Shown here one piece after another: positions 11,031 through 23,328 of a stretch of DNA of 64,000 nucleotides. Origin of the DNA: Notospermus geniculatus (Eukaryota > Nemertea > Pilidiophora > Heteronemertea > Lineidae); assembly GCA_002633025.1 (NCBI GenBank), contig NMRB01000135.1, positions 446,599 to 510,598 on the forward strand, read 5' to 3'. The notes under the pieces were generated by a model. That model was not told the origin of the DNA. It saw only the letters and a program-made list of their open reading frames with translations, and ran no database searches. Position numbers and translations under genes: made by a program. Position 1 is the stretch's first letter. Each line of letters opens with the position of its first letter.

Positions 11031-11596
11031 ATAAACACGATATGGAGGAAATGAAAAAAAAATATTCGTCAAAGCCAGGAAGTGGTTTTTATTTTCTGTG
11101 AAGAAGGTGAGAATTTTTTTCACCTCAGCGGATGCACGTCAAAAGAAACCGGAAAGCATAATGTCTTACTTTATTCTTTCCCCCTTCAAACTCGTCTTTC
11201 ATCTCTTAATATTCATTTTTTTCTCATATGCGCAACACTGACATAACTTCTGATCGACAAAGCCGCCCGATACTCAATTACGTTCTCGCTGCGCGGAGGC
11301 AGTATGGCGGTAGCGTACTTCCGGTCACACTGACCAATCAGAAACTTGCTTATCTGCTTTACCGGGATAGCATAAAAAACGCCCCAATCACATTTCCCCA
11401 CCAGTAGATCTCTTTACACATCAATCTGTGTATATGTATGGCTTCTGAACGTGTATAGCTATTGCTACTCCGTTTCCATTTGCAAGTGCGTCAGGTTCCT
11501 GACCCTGGTTCTTCTAATACTCCACCGATTTCAATACGGTTTTCACAAAATCCCATAATAATCTGTTCGCTACAAGTGCACGGCTTTCATTTTCCC

Positions 11597-11757
11597 AATA
11601 AAGGCGACATGAGCAAGCTCTTTCATGAAATCCCATTTCGTGTCGGCGGCTCGCGTGGGCGGCCATTTTGAAAAACGTAATGCATGGCGTAGTGTAAACA
11701 CAGCGGCAGGCTGTGGCGAAATCTATGGAATTTGTGAGAGGGATCTGTTATGTCGGA
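11597..11757. repeat. Dispersed repeat shared with 3566-3715
   Basis: Second copy of the family described at 3566; it lies just downstream of exon 3 in the following intron. Confidence 0.6.
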
Positions 11758-11858
11758 CTGTCGCGAACAATGAAGATAGCAGAAAGATAGGGACAGACTA
11801 GAATACGATGAAATTTACTGAAAACCACGGAAAAAGGAGTAAACAAATCAATGTTTAC

Positions 11859-11963
11859 CTTTACATCTTTGTCGTTTGGTATTTCCACCCACGAATAACG
11901 ATCATTGTCGTCTGACTCGCAGTCATCGTCGGCGTCCATTTCACTGAATTGTATCATCGCCCG
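11859..11963 (-). CDS. Exon 3 (35 codons) of the CtBP-motif gene, after a 32 kb intron
   Basis: On the minus strand a pyrimidine-rich acceptor (gtttactttcag) precedes CGG at 11963, and AAG at 11859 is followed by the donor GTAAAC. The exon is 105 nt, phase 0/0. It encodes RAMIQFSEMDADDD, then an acidic stretch with C, E, S and D residues, then YSWVEIPNDKDVK. Joining it to the previous exon gives DREERALR-RAMIQFSEMD, one uninterrupted charged helix, which is the main reason for assigning it to this gene despite 32 kb of separation. No other gene with a matching donor was seen in between. An alternative donor one codon-pair earlier (GAT followed by GTAAAG) would also keep phase 0. Confidence 0.72.
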
Positions 11964-12455
11964 CTGAAAGTAAACAAACGCATTCTCATAAGTCTTTTGA
12001 TTTTTCTTGGTTTTTTCCTATAAAGTTTGCAGTACTATAGTAAACACTCCATAGTTTGAATCTATAAAGATCCACGCACAGTCTTCACAGACATGAAAGA
12101 GACAAGAAGGAAGACTGATCATGATATTACGTAGCGCAAAGACCTTTACCCTTTCACTACGAATGGCAATTTCATTACAAGTATTTAACCAAACAAATCC
12201 TCAAATCTAACAGAAACCCTGTCATATTGGTATTAATTGGAAAGTGCTCACTGAGAGCTTTCCAATGAGTATTTGATGGGTTTCAGGTGCCTTTGAAAGT
12301 TTTTAAATATTTCGTTTTTGGCAAAATTACCGTTTTTGACAGTGAAAGGGTTACAAAATAATTCAATGCTTGTAGGTTGGTTATTATACAGGGTGTATCA
12401 AAAAGACTGCGAGTAAAATTTCATAAATTTGATATTTTGACAGGATATTAAATCG

Positions 12456-12799
12456 CTTAAGGCAACTCAGGTTCGCGCTTAACACGAAACGATGGCTCAT
12501 TATTAAAGGGTGCTCATGGCCGGTAATTTATATTAATGATTTAGAATTTAAAAGGATTTGTTATCAAAGTATAGGCGTAATGGGCACAGTAGAGAGGTTT
12601 AGAAATCAAACGATAAACGTAAACTTTACGACAACGTTATTTTTCATAGATTTCATACTACAGAAACACTCACTCTTCATACTACCAGATTTTATGTTGC
12701 ATTTTTGGTACAAAAATAACGTTGTCGTTAACGTTTACGTTTGATTTCTAAACCTCCCAAGTAATTGCAAATTACAGCGGCAGCACACAAAAGCGCGGA
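12456..12799. repeat. Tandem near-identical copy 1 beside ambiguous base
   Basis: The 344-bp block starting cttaaggcaactcaggttcg recurs at 12875. The first copy ends at an n (12800). Both copies contain a full GGGAGGTTT-type MITE. The 74 bp between them are T/A-rich. Confidence 0.9.
12592..12758. mobile_element. GGGAGGTTT-type TA MITE, copy a
   Basis: Ends gagaggtttagaaatcaaac and the complement of gtttgatttctaaacctccc; sub-terminal words are gataaacgtaaac and aacgttgtcgttaacg. About 167 bp, non-coding. The short terminal inverted repeat and TA flank in other copies resemble Tc1/mariner-type MITEs. Confidence 0.85.
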
Positions 12800-12874
12800 N
12801 AATTTTATTTTTTTTCATTTTCCTATTTTCACCTAGCGGCGGGCCCGCGAAACAAGGAATAAAAAAAGCGTGGC

Positions 12875-13218
12875 CTTAAGGCAACTCAGGTTCGCGCTTA
12901 ACACGAAACGATGGCTCATTATTAAAGGGTGCTCATGGCCGGTAATTTGTATTAACGATTAAGAATTTAAAAGGATTTGTTATCAAAGTATAGGCGTAAT
13001 GGGCACAGTAGAGAGGTTTAGAAATCAAACGATAAACGTAAACTTTACGACAACGTTATTTTTCATAGATTTCATACTACAGAAACACTCACTCTTCATA
13101 CTACCAGATTTTATATTGCATTTTTGGTACAAAAATAACGTTGTCGTTAACGTTTACGTTTGATTTCTAAACCTCCCAAGTAATTGCAAATTACAGCGGC
13201 AGCACACAAAAGCGCGGA
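12875..13218. repeat. Tandem near-identical copy 2
   Basis: Second copy of 12456-12799; sequence continues without a break into unique DNA at about 13219. Confidence 0.9.
13011..13177. mobile_element. GGGAGGTTT-type TA MITE, copy b
   Basis: Nearly identical to copy a, carried in the tandem duplicate. Confidence 0.85.
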
Positions 13219-14329
13219 GGGACAGGTCCTAATACAACATAATTCAGTTTTGTGATTTTTTTGGAAACACACTCTGAACCTGACCCTAAAGAACCGAACG
13301 GACGAAACGAGTTGAGAAATTCCGATTTTTTTTTTATTTACAGTGTACGACACGCAACATTTGAAATAACGTGAAGTAAATGAAAAATATCGTGAGATAA
13401 AATATATTGCAAATAAAAATGATGAAATTCTTTGACTGCCAGACCGGAATTTCAATATGACATAGTATATGAACACCACAAGGGAGATGAACCAAAAATG
13501 GAAATTCATGTCGCGGAGAAAATAAATAAATTAGTTTAAATGCAGCCGAAACACTCAAAGCAGGAGAGGCGAACTGAAATAAGCATGTATGTTGGAAAGT
13601 TCAGTTTAGCTTGCATGTATATGTAAATGAAGTAATTCGATGTTATCTACAGTGTTTTCTACCAGGTTAGGGTGAGGCAGACTAGACCTACATTAAAAAT
13701 TAACGTTGTTTTGCAAACGCATCAACAAGGACGTGAAATATGTACCTACAGTCGAAAATTTCTAAAAGGGGAAATCAATTTTGAAGTGTTTGTTTATGTA
13801 TTGCTATGTCATGAGTATGCAAGCCCCCCCCCCAGACCGACGAAAGAACAACGGGTCCCTGGCGGCTGCGGCAAGCGGACATGCCTACAACCGGATCTAA
13901 TCCTTCACCGTCTCATTTTGTGAGGATTTCCACCGTCAAGTGATGAAGTGACTTACTACAGAAAGGTTACCGGTAGCCAGAGAAGGACACAAATGTTTCG
14001 CAATTACACAGACGAACATCCGCCCTTTATCCCAGTACAAAAAGACAGACGTCAATACGACCGGATAAAACCATCCGGCAGCATCTCACTGTGAACTTAT
14101 CGGATCAAAGGGCTGGACAATTACACAAGACCCCGTGAAAAGGACACGTCGCTATTATCACGGCAGCCTTCGAGCGTCATGCGGGTCTTCTGTGGTTTCA
14201 AGAGATGACCAAGCGAGGTTTACCGTCCACCGCCTGGGGAACGTCGGTCGTGGGTCACTGCGCGCGTGCCTTACCCCCTTCCTGAATCTCACCAACGGCA
14301 AGACTGCAGCCCAAGGGCTATAGGGACCT
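13219..14329. other. Unannotated intronic stretch
   Basis: AT-rich at first (open frames 13147-13558 minus are A/T-driven), then a C-run near 13826. Nothing recognisable. Confidence 0.4.
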
Positions 14330-14520
14330 TGATATGTAATTACGGTGGTATGCCGTTTTGATGGGGTGAACCTTGGGCGTCGGGGGCCCGAAATGGTGGT
14401 GTAGCGTTACACGGAGAAAACCTACGACGTCGAGACCGCCCTCTCTACCACATGAAACCACTGGAACGATATGGGATCGATCCCACGACCTTGGTGGTGC
14501 CACTGCGCGGATGTTTCACC
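14330..14520 (-). mobile_element. tRNA-derived SINE fragment
   Basis: Minus strand: A-box-like ccgcgcagtgg (14500-14510), then B box gggatcgatccc (14473-14484), then a body with ggttttctccgtgtaac, a SINE-type core phrase. Confidence 0.4.
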
Positions 14521-14531
14521 GACAACCGAAG

Positions 14532-14688
14532 TAAGGCTAGGCACACATTGACGGCAAATCTCAATTCGGTAGGGGTGTTTTTAAAGTTGACTGACCCAAC
14601 GGTGCTCGATTCGTCATTCAGCCGGGTCAGTCGACTTCGAAAACATCCCTACCGCATTGAGATTTGCCGTCAATGTGAGCCTAGCCTA
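14532..14688. mobile_element. MITE with TAAGGCTAGGCACACATTG ends
   Basis: Arms of about 75 bp pair with few mismatches (aaggctaggcacacattgac, then aatctcaattcggtaggg; right arm ends ctagcctta-like). A decayed relative is at about 53168-53283 (gagatttgccatccatg, gtcgactgaccc). Confidence 0.82.
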
Positions 14689-15612
14689 AATCTATTGAGT
14701 GGTATACGGCCTGTCGACAACAACAACGTATGGACGGGGAGAGAAATGGCAGCGTATATATTGCGGCCGTGTAATCCATCTCCGTCCGGGCGGCGGCGGC
14801 GAGATGCCAAGAGGAGTTCGCTCTTATATCTTTGATGTGATATTGTCATGGAAATCACGTGCCGAGGCTATAATCGTGCAGGGAGAGTAATCAATGGCGA
14901 CGCATCGAATTCAACCGAGGAAGCTTTTCTTTCCCGATGGGCGGCGAACTATCCTGTTTTTAGCCACGCCATTTATCACGTAGTATATTTTGAAGGGTGG
15001 GCCAGCGGGGCGTAATGGCACTTCACAGACTCTCACATTGGGATCGGTAAGTTATTTCAAAGCGGAGTGCAGCGACCTTTCGGCCTAATTCGCGTGAGAA
15101 CGAATTTTGCGAAGGACAAGTTAATACCGAGAATGTCATGCCGTGGAGTGTCGCGCCACCTAGCCCCACCGTCGCTCGTCCAGTAAACCCCTATAACATC
15201 TCGACGGAGACACACGTCGATTTTCACATGATAAGACATCGGCTCTGATGGTCATCACGTACGCAGCCTCCGGGAAGGACTATTTTGTCAATTAACTATT
15301 AATGACAACTCACCAAGGAGATTTTGGGAATGAAGGGGTTAAAGGCGCCGTGCCGTATCCATTAATTTTCACAGCTCTGGTGTATGTAGGTGGGTGATTG
15401 GAGTTACATTGTTCGATAATGCAGGCTTCGTCATTGAATGGTACATGTATTATAATTGTTCATCACGAAAGGCCGGAGGACGATATGACGCAATGTTTGA
15501 TACGGCGAGATCTTGGTTCTTAATGTGTTCTAGAATGTGATATAAAGCTATTATAGATAAGCGACTACATGTATATATCTGCTATTTTTCTCTGGCGTAC
15601 ATTTCAGAAGCN

Positions 15613-15682
15613 NNNNNNNNNNNNNNNNNNNNNNNNNNNNNNNNNNNNNNNNNNNNNNNNNNNNNNNNNNNNNNNNNNNNNN
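15613..15682. other. Assembly gap (70 N)
   Basis: Run of N inside the giant intron. Unlike the other gaps no flanking duplication is seen. The right flank carries short irregular repeats of the type gaaacctntgtttttgtgaa. Confidence 0.99.
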
Positions 15683-15890
15683 TTCATCTGTTGCCATCTG
15701 AAACCTTTGTTTTTGTGAACCTTTCTGTTATCGACATAACCTCGGTTTCGTAAAACCTCATTTGTCGCGATCTAAAACCTATTTTTGTTTTGAGTAAACC
15801 ACTGTTTCGTGAACACTGCTCGGTGTTAGTAAAACCTCATTTGGTTTTCTGTACACCTCTGTTCCGTGAAACCTCATTTTTGTATAGTAC
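15683..15890. repeat. Degenerate short tandem repeats after gap
   Basis: The phrase (t)aaaacctc/att-tt-gt(t)-ttctgt recurs about eight times (ctgaaaccttt, gtgaaccttt, taaaacctcat, gtaaaccactg and so on) with a period of roughly 25-30 bp. The preceding N gap may hide a longer array. Confidence 0.55.
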
Positions 15891-16377
15891 ATCATATTGT
15901 TGATACAACACCCCACAGCCACCTCTACACCGCGCATACACGACGCACATTTTATCCGCGCACATTTCTTTCAAGTCCCCTGCCGAACATGTCCAATCCG
16001 CTACAAAAGCGTTAACAAAACCCGTACAACTGTATCCCGTATCCGCCTTTGTTAATCACATCACCGAGGCGGGCGTACGCTCCCCACGTTAACTCGCGAA
16101 CGCCGCAGCGAGGATCGATAAAACTGGCGCAAAATGCCACCGGCAGCTGGCGATGTCTAACCAGGTTTAGCCGACGGAACCATGTCGGTGGTGTAACGTG
16201 TATTGGGAATTCGCGATGGGAGACGGGAAGGAAACCCGTGCGATTATTAACTCGAAGAACAATGGTTGGTGCAGAAGTATGAAATTGCATTAAGCGCTCT
16301 TTTTCTACGGAGTTCTATTTCATCCGTTTTTATTGGAGTAGTTAGAAGCGTATCGGAAAACAGGTTTTTCACGATAA

Positions 16378-16640
16378 TAGAGGGTTTTAGAATGCAGACG
16401 ATAAACGCTAACGTACTCCATTGACTCACAAGCTACTGGCGGACATGCAATGAACATTTACCATCATAATGTGACGTCATTAACATTAGCGTCAGCGTTG
16501 TTCGTAGACAATTTGGAAGTAAATAGACAATTTTAGATCCCAGCGATGAGCGATGACGCAAACTTTGCTGACGTCACAGCTGAAATCCAACATCAACAGC
16601 GAATGACGTCATAAACATTACCCTCTGCGTTTATCAGGTG
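16378..16640. mobile_element. Possible MITE with cluster of TGACGTCA palindromes
   Basis: Ends agggttttagaatgcagacg-ataaacgc and ctctgcgtttatc are partly complementary. Between them TGACGTCA occurs at about 16472, 16571 and 16604. The left end recalls the GGGAGGTTT-type family (ataaacg). Confidence 0.35.
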
Positions 16641-16925
16641 CAATCCAACTCATTATTCATATACATGTGTACAGATGGTTTACCCTGCACTGAGGCTATT
16701 TATTTCATTTAACCGGCAATTTGTTCTCCCGTCGCGCCATCATTTCGACTCGGCATAAGCTAATGTTCCCATAACCCACGCCATTAACAGGAATGCGAGC
16801 CACGAACGTATCCGATGTAGGTAAGATGATGTATCTTCCCCCTGTGTCGAGGAATTCTCACAAACATCGTACACACATACGTTGTAATTGGATAATGGAC
16901 ATCTCCACTGATTGACTACGCACGT

Positions 16926-17086
16926 ATGGGCGGTTATTACCGAAAAAAATGAGGTCGAGTAAACGGTGACGGAGACGGCGAAACGGAGACGAAGACACAA
17001 ACGTTTTTTAATGCGAAACGGAGACGTTAGATGGCGTGGCGTATCCATTTCCTCCATCTCCTTTTTTTGCGGTAACAACCGCCCAT
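16926..17086. mobile_element. ATGGGCGGTTA-family MITE with perfect 8-bp target duplication
   Basis: The element starts atgggcggttattaccg and ends with the complement form cggtaacaaccgcccat. Both sides carry the identical octamer ACGCACGT (16918-16925 and 17087-17094). An 8-bp duplication is typical of hAT-type transposition. The interior (about 125 bp) has no coding potential. Confidence 0.82.
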
Positions 17087-17094
17087 ACGCACGT

Positions 17095-18436
17095 ATTACT
17101 CTACATTCGAAGCAATATCTGATTATGTACGCTATCTCTCGAGGGAAAACAATCGGCGAATAAAACCGGTAGCGTCTTTTACTTGTGAATTACACTCGCG
17201 TACATGGAGCGTTCAGCATTTTTTTCGCGTCACAAGAGTATTTCATTGCCGAGTTTTCGAATTGATAGCACTTGTGTAGAGAAAGAATCGTCACACGGAA
17301 CCGGGTACTACGTCTAATCTTCCAAGTCTTAGAACTGCTATGTGCTTGAGTAATTTTTGTGTCCGTTCGGGTGTTACGTAGTCGTTGTTTTTTTCACGAG
17401 AAACAAAACGTAGACGATAGAAAAGACTCGTCACTCAGTGTAAACAAAGAACTGAATACATCTGAAATAACATTATCCATGCACCAACAACATTGTCGGC
17501 CATTGGCACATACACTGCAGACGTCATGCAAAAACACAGAACTGCACATGTACGTAATTTTTTTTTCGCGCACTGACGAACGAAGGCGCTACACGGACCT
17601 GGATCAGAGCGCAAAACTCACAGCATTTGTAAAAATAACTGATTATATATCTGAATGGAGGATTATGTTCGGGATATCGAATTATACAGCGCTCTTTCCG
17701 TCATTCTTGGAGACTAATGATGCGAACACTATAGCTAGGTGCACGGGGTAATATTACTTAGAGTTAGCAGCGCGCATTAACGGCGAGATCTCAGATTGAG
17801 TAATGCCGCTTTATATCGTGTTTGCCATGCCCGGTGGCAATCACGTAGCAGACGGAATACGCCGGCTGTTAAAGGTAGACTGCGGTGATGAAAAAAGAAA
17901 TGAAAGAGCGACGTAATACAGAAGAGTACTGAACGGTAGTTAGTAGCTAAAACACTCTAATTTCTAGGGTTTTTGTGCCACATGCCGAGGTTGAGAACAA
18001 CACCAATACGTTTCCAACAGTGACGTCATACATAGGTGCCTCGAAATGCTTACGATTGTCTATGAAACTGTCGTCACGTTGGCCTGCAATAATTGGCACG
18101 TTTACATATCAAAGATATTCGCGTCTGTGGAATAACTATCCAACGACTAATAACGGACATTCAAATTCAAATGACGACAAAATTATGACACGCCGACGGG
18201 AAATGTGATGAGGATATCTTTAATGCTAATCTATCAACCCCAGTGGCACGTTATGAACAGGTTCAATTGATGATCCGCAGATAAAATTGTTACGGAGGAA
18301 GCTTCACCGTGCATTCGAGCCATTACCTGCGGTTTGGCTCAGCAAACATCGGATTGAGATTTGTGTTGCCAAGGCGAGCAGCTCCGGCAACCAAACCTGC
18401 GCAGATTAAACAGACCGATAAAAAATTATTGGATAC
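17095..18436. other. Unannotated intronic stretch
   Basis: One 130-codon plus-strand frame (17359-17751) has no acceptable context or domain and is judged chance. Confidence 0.4.
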
Positions 18437-18565
18437 GACAGGGAGTTTTTGCAAAGCCCCGAAACATCACGCGAACGCCCTGATCCCATTGTTCGACGCC
18501 ACGATGACAGCACCGAACAAAAGGATAGACGTTCGCGTTGGACTTTCGGGGTTTGCGATGCAAAA
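18437..18565. mobile_element. Foldback MITE, AAACGCCAACGCGAAC type
   Basis: Arms gggagtttttgcaaagcccc and, complementary, ggggtttgcgatgcaaaatc flank a centre with cgcgaacg and cgttcgcg. Same family as 10450-10582. An open frame across it is incidental. Confidence 0.6.
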
Positions 18566-19186
18566 TCCAAGATGGCCACTTGGCAGCCATATTGGGAAAA
18601 TCTGATCGCGACCAAAATCAATACGGCTCCCTTGGCGTTATTCTATAAAAGAGAGTGCTTCAGATGTCAAAATGTCGCTCAGTTTTCAAATTCGAGCAAA
18701 AGGTGTCGCTCAACGCCTTCAATGACTATTGACCGTCGAAACCTGGCCAATGAATTTGAAACTGAGTATAGCAACATCGGTAGTGTTTACACGAGTTGGA
18801 AAATCCACCGCCTGTCGATCGTTATCTTTCGCTCTCGTACTCCACGTTGGCTTGAATCAATACACCTGTGCAAGTCAAACAGCTCAGAGTACAGGACAAT
18901 TGATCTAGTTACGGTGAACCATGTATTGTTTGTCAGACCCTATTGTTCACGTCAATTCTCGTTCGCTATCAACAGATGTCTCGATTATTAAGCCAGAAAA
19001 ATTGCTGAAGGAGTTCCGTGAATGGGCGAATAGAGACCGATACTTCAGATAAGGTGAAAAAAACCGTTAAAAACACCAGCACCAGTGGCGCCGCCTATGA
19101 CCGCGTCGCTTTGCGGTACTAATTTTCCACTTAGATGAAACGGCAAAAGTGCACAGTCTTTTGATATTGACGAAAGGCCTCGTGAG

Positions 19187-19335
19187 AAAGGTAAGAATGT
19201 CCGACAGGAAAGGCTGTCCTGGGAACAAAAAGCTCCTATTTGTTACATTTTAATGTGGTGATTGGTTTCTATAGCCATGCAGCTTATCAGGCAACAATAA
19301 AGCAGACACTTTTACGAGGGGACATTCTTTACTAT
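19187..19335 (+). repeat. Dispersed repeat with GTCCTGGGAACAAAAAG word, copy 1
   Basis: Begins aaaggtaagaatgtcc and ends gacattctttactattacacc. Inverted copy at 50265-50415, partial copies at 50785-50890 and 30600-30655. Confidence 0.6.
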
Positions 19336-20108
19336 TACACCTGTTTTTCCCAAAAAAACCCAGTTAATTTGAACTTGAAACGCATTTACATGTAAAACCA
19401 ATAGCGCCCGATTGACGTAATTACCATTTCCATTTATCGCTGTGCAGTGGGTTACTAAAATGTAATGTAAACATAACTTGTCCCTGGATTCTGAAATTAA
19501 CACAGTACGATAATCAATACCATAACAGATTTGGAAACAATCGTACCATTGTAATGATGTAACCCCAGGCTCTGACCTAAACCATTGGTGAACTGGTAAC
19601 CTTAACATAAGAACCCCCCCCCGCCAAACACTACAAACGCGGTAGGTATAAAGGTTACACCGACGATGTTCATTTCATAAGATGCAATAAACAAGACGAA
19701 GGAACGAGGCATTAACGGAACCATTATGAAAACATCCACTATGAGAAAAAAGACGAATGTATGAAATATCAAAGGTACAAGCGTAAATTTCCCGCTAAGT
19801 TCGTATCTTGAAGGTAAAACTGGGTGAGCTGTGCATTGCAATGATCGGCAGCACGTATATCGGCACGATACTAGAACATTGTTGATCAACACAGAAAAAA
19901 ACACGAAAATGCAGTTGTAAGGTCATAGTCACAGATCCCTTGGTCACAGACGTCTGGCATTGCCGGGGTCCAGTTTCTCCTGTTGGTGATGGTCGGCATT
20001 GCTGACCACACAAGAGGCTGTTGGAACCCGGACAATGACGCTCATGTCTGACCTTACAACTGCGAGTTTGGTGTATACATGTATTCTACGCCGAAACGGA
20101 GTGATTAC

Positions 20109-20260
20109 GGAGGTTTAGAAATCAAACGATAAACGTAAACTTGACGACAACGTTAGTTTTCATACTACACATTAACCAGATTTTATATTGCATTTTCGGT
20201 ACAAATATAACGTTGTGGTCAACGTTTACGTTTATCGCTTGATTTCTAAACCTCTCTATT
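20109..20260. mobile_element. GGGAGGTTT-type TA MITE, copy c
   Basis: Independent copy of the family with both ends and the aacgttgtggtcaacgttta centre; flanks differ from the other copies, so it is a separate insertion. Confidence 0.85.
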
Positions 20261-21326
20261 TAGGAGTCGAAGCCGTGACCACTGTGCGATGTTTTCACTA
20301 CGCCACGCTGCGCCTGTATTTTCATTAATAATATGAATTTAAAAGACCGATTTAAATTTGCGTCGACATATCTGCGCTATTTATCAAAGCCGGCTGTTTT
20401 CAAATGTCAGAAGCAGTAGTACAAATAGGCCTACTCTAAGCCCCATCATAGTGGTAGGCCTATATGGAGAAAACTAAAAACGGCTTTGTAACGTAATAAA
20501 TTACAGAAAAAAAGCGGAACATGGTGCAATATGTATTCGATACTTTTCTCATCTCTCCGTTAACTATACAAAACCCAATACGACAGCGCATTCACTGAAT
20601 AATACACGATACACGTAGTACTTTCACAGAGTGACGATGAATTCCCACTCAGAATACAAGGCGTCATATTGACACACATCGCTAACAGACACCGCGTCGA
20701 CGATCGGGGCCTAGTTAGGTTGAGACGGACTGTAAGGGGATTGACATTTCACGAAGCAACGATCAGAGGCAGAGGCGGCCATTCTCCATTACACCCCGGG
20801 GCGCCTCTATTGAATTCTCACGCCGTCTCTAGTGACAATGACTTCGTTATGATGTACGTTAGACAACAAAACGGCCGGCTTTGTGCGTTTCATGATAAAA
20901 CATTTTTTACTGTTATTCAATTCCGCCGCAAAATAAAGACGCTGGTGCAAATGTTTTCAATAATATAATAGCCCCTATATTTGATGATAACCGGCTTTGG
21001 GTTTTTTACGTGTTGAAAATCTCAGATCACAACCTCGACGGAAGAGTAGTATACGCCTGGTTCCCCATCCATTCTCTCTTGCTTTAGATTTAGCAATATG
21101 GGATGGAAGAGGGAACCAGTCTCACCACAACACGGCACTTCGTGAGTAGGATTGTCAAGAAGGGTATTTCATCACCCTGGGTGACGCATAACACATGTCG
21201 CCTGGGGGTGACGCATAACGTTTCAAATTCTTCTGGTTCGTGGGTGACGGATGACTTCAAGCGGCATTATAAGGTAATCAGAAGTTCGGTTTGTCGCGAT
21301 GACGACGAAGACAGCGAGCTAAAAGC

Positions 21327-21612
21327 TAAGAACCTTTGATATTCTCAGGATTTCAGAGGGGTCAGTCACAATTCCATTAGTAAACCCTATTCTGAGAATA
21401 TCAGAATATGAAATAGAAATCGGGTTTCTAAGGTGAAAGGTATTGCTTCCTACCAGGCGTGTGCCCCTGAGTGCTGGCGATTGATGCCATATGCGAGAGT
21501 TCGTGGGTTCGATCCTGGTAGGAAGCAATATCGTTCACCTTAGAAACCCGATTTCTATTTCATATTCTTTACTTGTATCTCCTTTATTTCTGAGAATATC
21601 AGAGGTTCTTAG
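21327..21612. mobile_element. Double foldback with tRNA-like centre
   Basis: Outer arms 21327-21347 (taagaacctttgatattctc) and 21592-21612 are inverted copies. Inner arms 21404-21457 and 21514-21567 pair over about 54 bp with few mismatches. The 56-base loop contains gtgggttcgat, a B-box-like word, and tgcccctgagtgctggcgat, loosely A-box-like. No family recognised. Confidence 0.7.
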
Positions 21613-23148
21613 CGCTCGCTCCTTTCATCAGCACAAACAACCGCGAGCGTCGACCCCCCCCCCCCCGATTATCTCAGGATGGCTAATTTTAACCCGGGAG
21701 GGTTCAAGTATTGAAGGGAAGTTTAATGTAGCCAAACTTGCGAAAGAGTCCGCTATATAAATTCCACTTCCACTTGTACCAGTATCTGTTTTTGATTTTT
21801 CTATCAGGGCCAAAGCAAAAGCAGAATTGGCCCCTAACTATGGAAGAGGCCATCTCTTAGCAGCGCTTTTTTACTAGCCGTTGGAAGGGTATATAAGATA
21901 CAAAGCACCAGTCATGTCAGTCAGGGACAGGTGTCGCTAGTGTCAGAAAAGGCCTTGCCTACATTCCGTCAGCGGCGGAAACAAGAGGCGACACATATCG
22001 TGCACTGAATTTGATTTTTCCAATAATGACGGTGTGGCCTACACGAAGCAAAACGGCACACGGGACGAATAAGCGTTTTCCAATATCAAGCATGTCAAGC
22101 GCCCCTTTCTAGCGATACACGGAAATACTCGAAAAATCTGATTGTTCTATAGGTATTACTCATAACCTGGGCTTGTTTGTCTCGGTACCGCCGGCGCACG
22201 TTCCGCGAAAAACACACAAGCTTTTCGGAACGCGACCGAGACCTCACAACCGTTCTTTCTACCGGAAGTGAGCGGCGCAAACAACCATGTGACATAGCGG
22301 AAACAGCGGAACTGGATTTTCGCGGAAGGCCAGGTCGCATGAGTCTAGCATTTCCCTGCCTTTCCCTACTCCGGCGATTTCCTGGAAGCGACGTCAATCA
22401 CGGTTCCGCCCTTCAATGCGTCTCAACCGATTTAATCAGAGAAATTTACAATCTCATCACGACTGCTTTTCTGCGGCAAACAGGAAGTATTTGTAATTGG
22501 TTGTCACGCGGTTTCGGCACATCACGCCGTCCGTCGTTTGAGTTCGGAACGAAAACCGGAAAGAACAAATAATAGTGAAGTTAAGAAAATGAACAATAAA
22601 CGTCACCGTTACGACAACGACATCACATGGCATTCAAATTTCCTGAAAACCCACTGCAACAGAGAAAGTCTCATAACGATGGGTGTGGCAGGAGTGTTTA
22701 TCCCCTGATAAATCGTCCCGGTGTTATTGTCATGGATTATCCAGCGGCAGCGTTCCTAGTGAAACAAGACATTCACATTCGCGGCATCTGTTTCTAGGAC
22801 TCCATCTCCGTTTACACCAACATCGCCTGGAAAGAACGCACTTTCTGAAAGAGGTTCAATGTACGATGAGGAAAATCGTTCGCACTTTTAAACCAATAGT
22901 GACATCGCCTGTTGAGAATCGTCAGACACTGAGCGGTCACCCACCTGTCGCTGTTAACACTATCAACACCTACACGATCTAACACACTACCCATGGCAAA
23001 GTTTCAAAACGGCGACCTTAGAAATCGCAGGTGATTCTCAGACACTTTGGGCAGCACTATCACTCCAAATAGCAATGCTAATGGTAGAGAATTCCATACG
23101 TGCATACATGGCATATTAGCGAGGTTTCGGTACCGCTCTGAAATGTCT

Positions 23149-23328
23149 GAGAACGAGGTCGCAAACGAGAATGATCATTGAGAACGAGATCGTAAACGAG
23201 AACGATCATTAAAACTGCCATTTCGAGGTCGTAAACGAGAACGATCATGGGAACGAGGTCGTAAACGAGAACGATCATTGAGAACGAGGTCGTAAACGAG
23301 AACGGGGTCGTAAACCGGAACGATCAAT
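23149..23328. repeat. Minisatellite, about 31-bp unit
   Basis: The unit gaacgaggtcgtaaacgaga then acgatcattga repeats about five to six times, with shortened units in the middle (aaaactgccattt) and end (gaacggggtcgtaaaccgg). Confidence 0.85.

Noticed and set aside
18449-18991. 180-codon plus-strand frame
   Set aside because: Begins inside a foldback MITE and has no domain, splice context or start context.
21660-21690. Poly-C run near 21656 as a boundary signal
   Set aside because: Simple homopolymer; no associated element ends.
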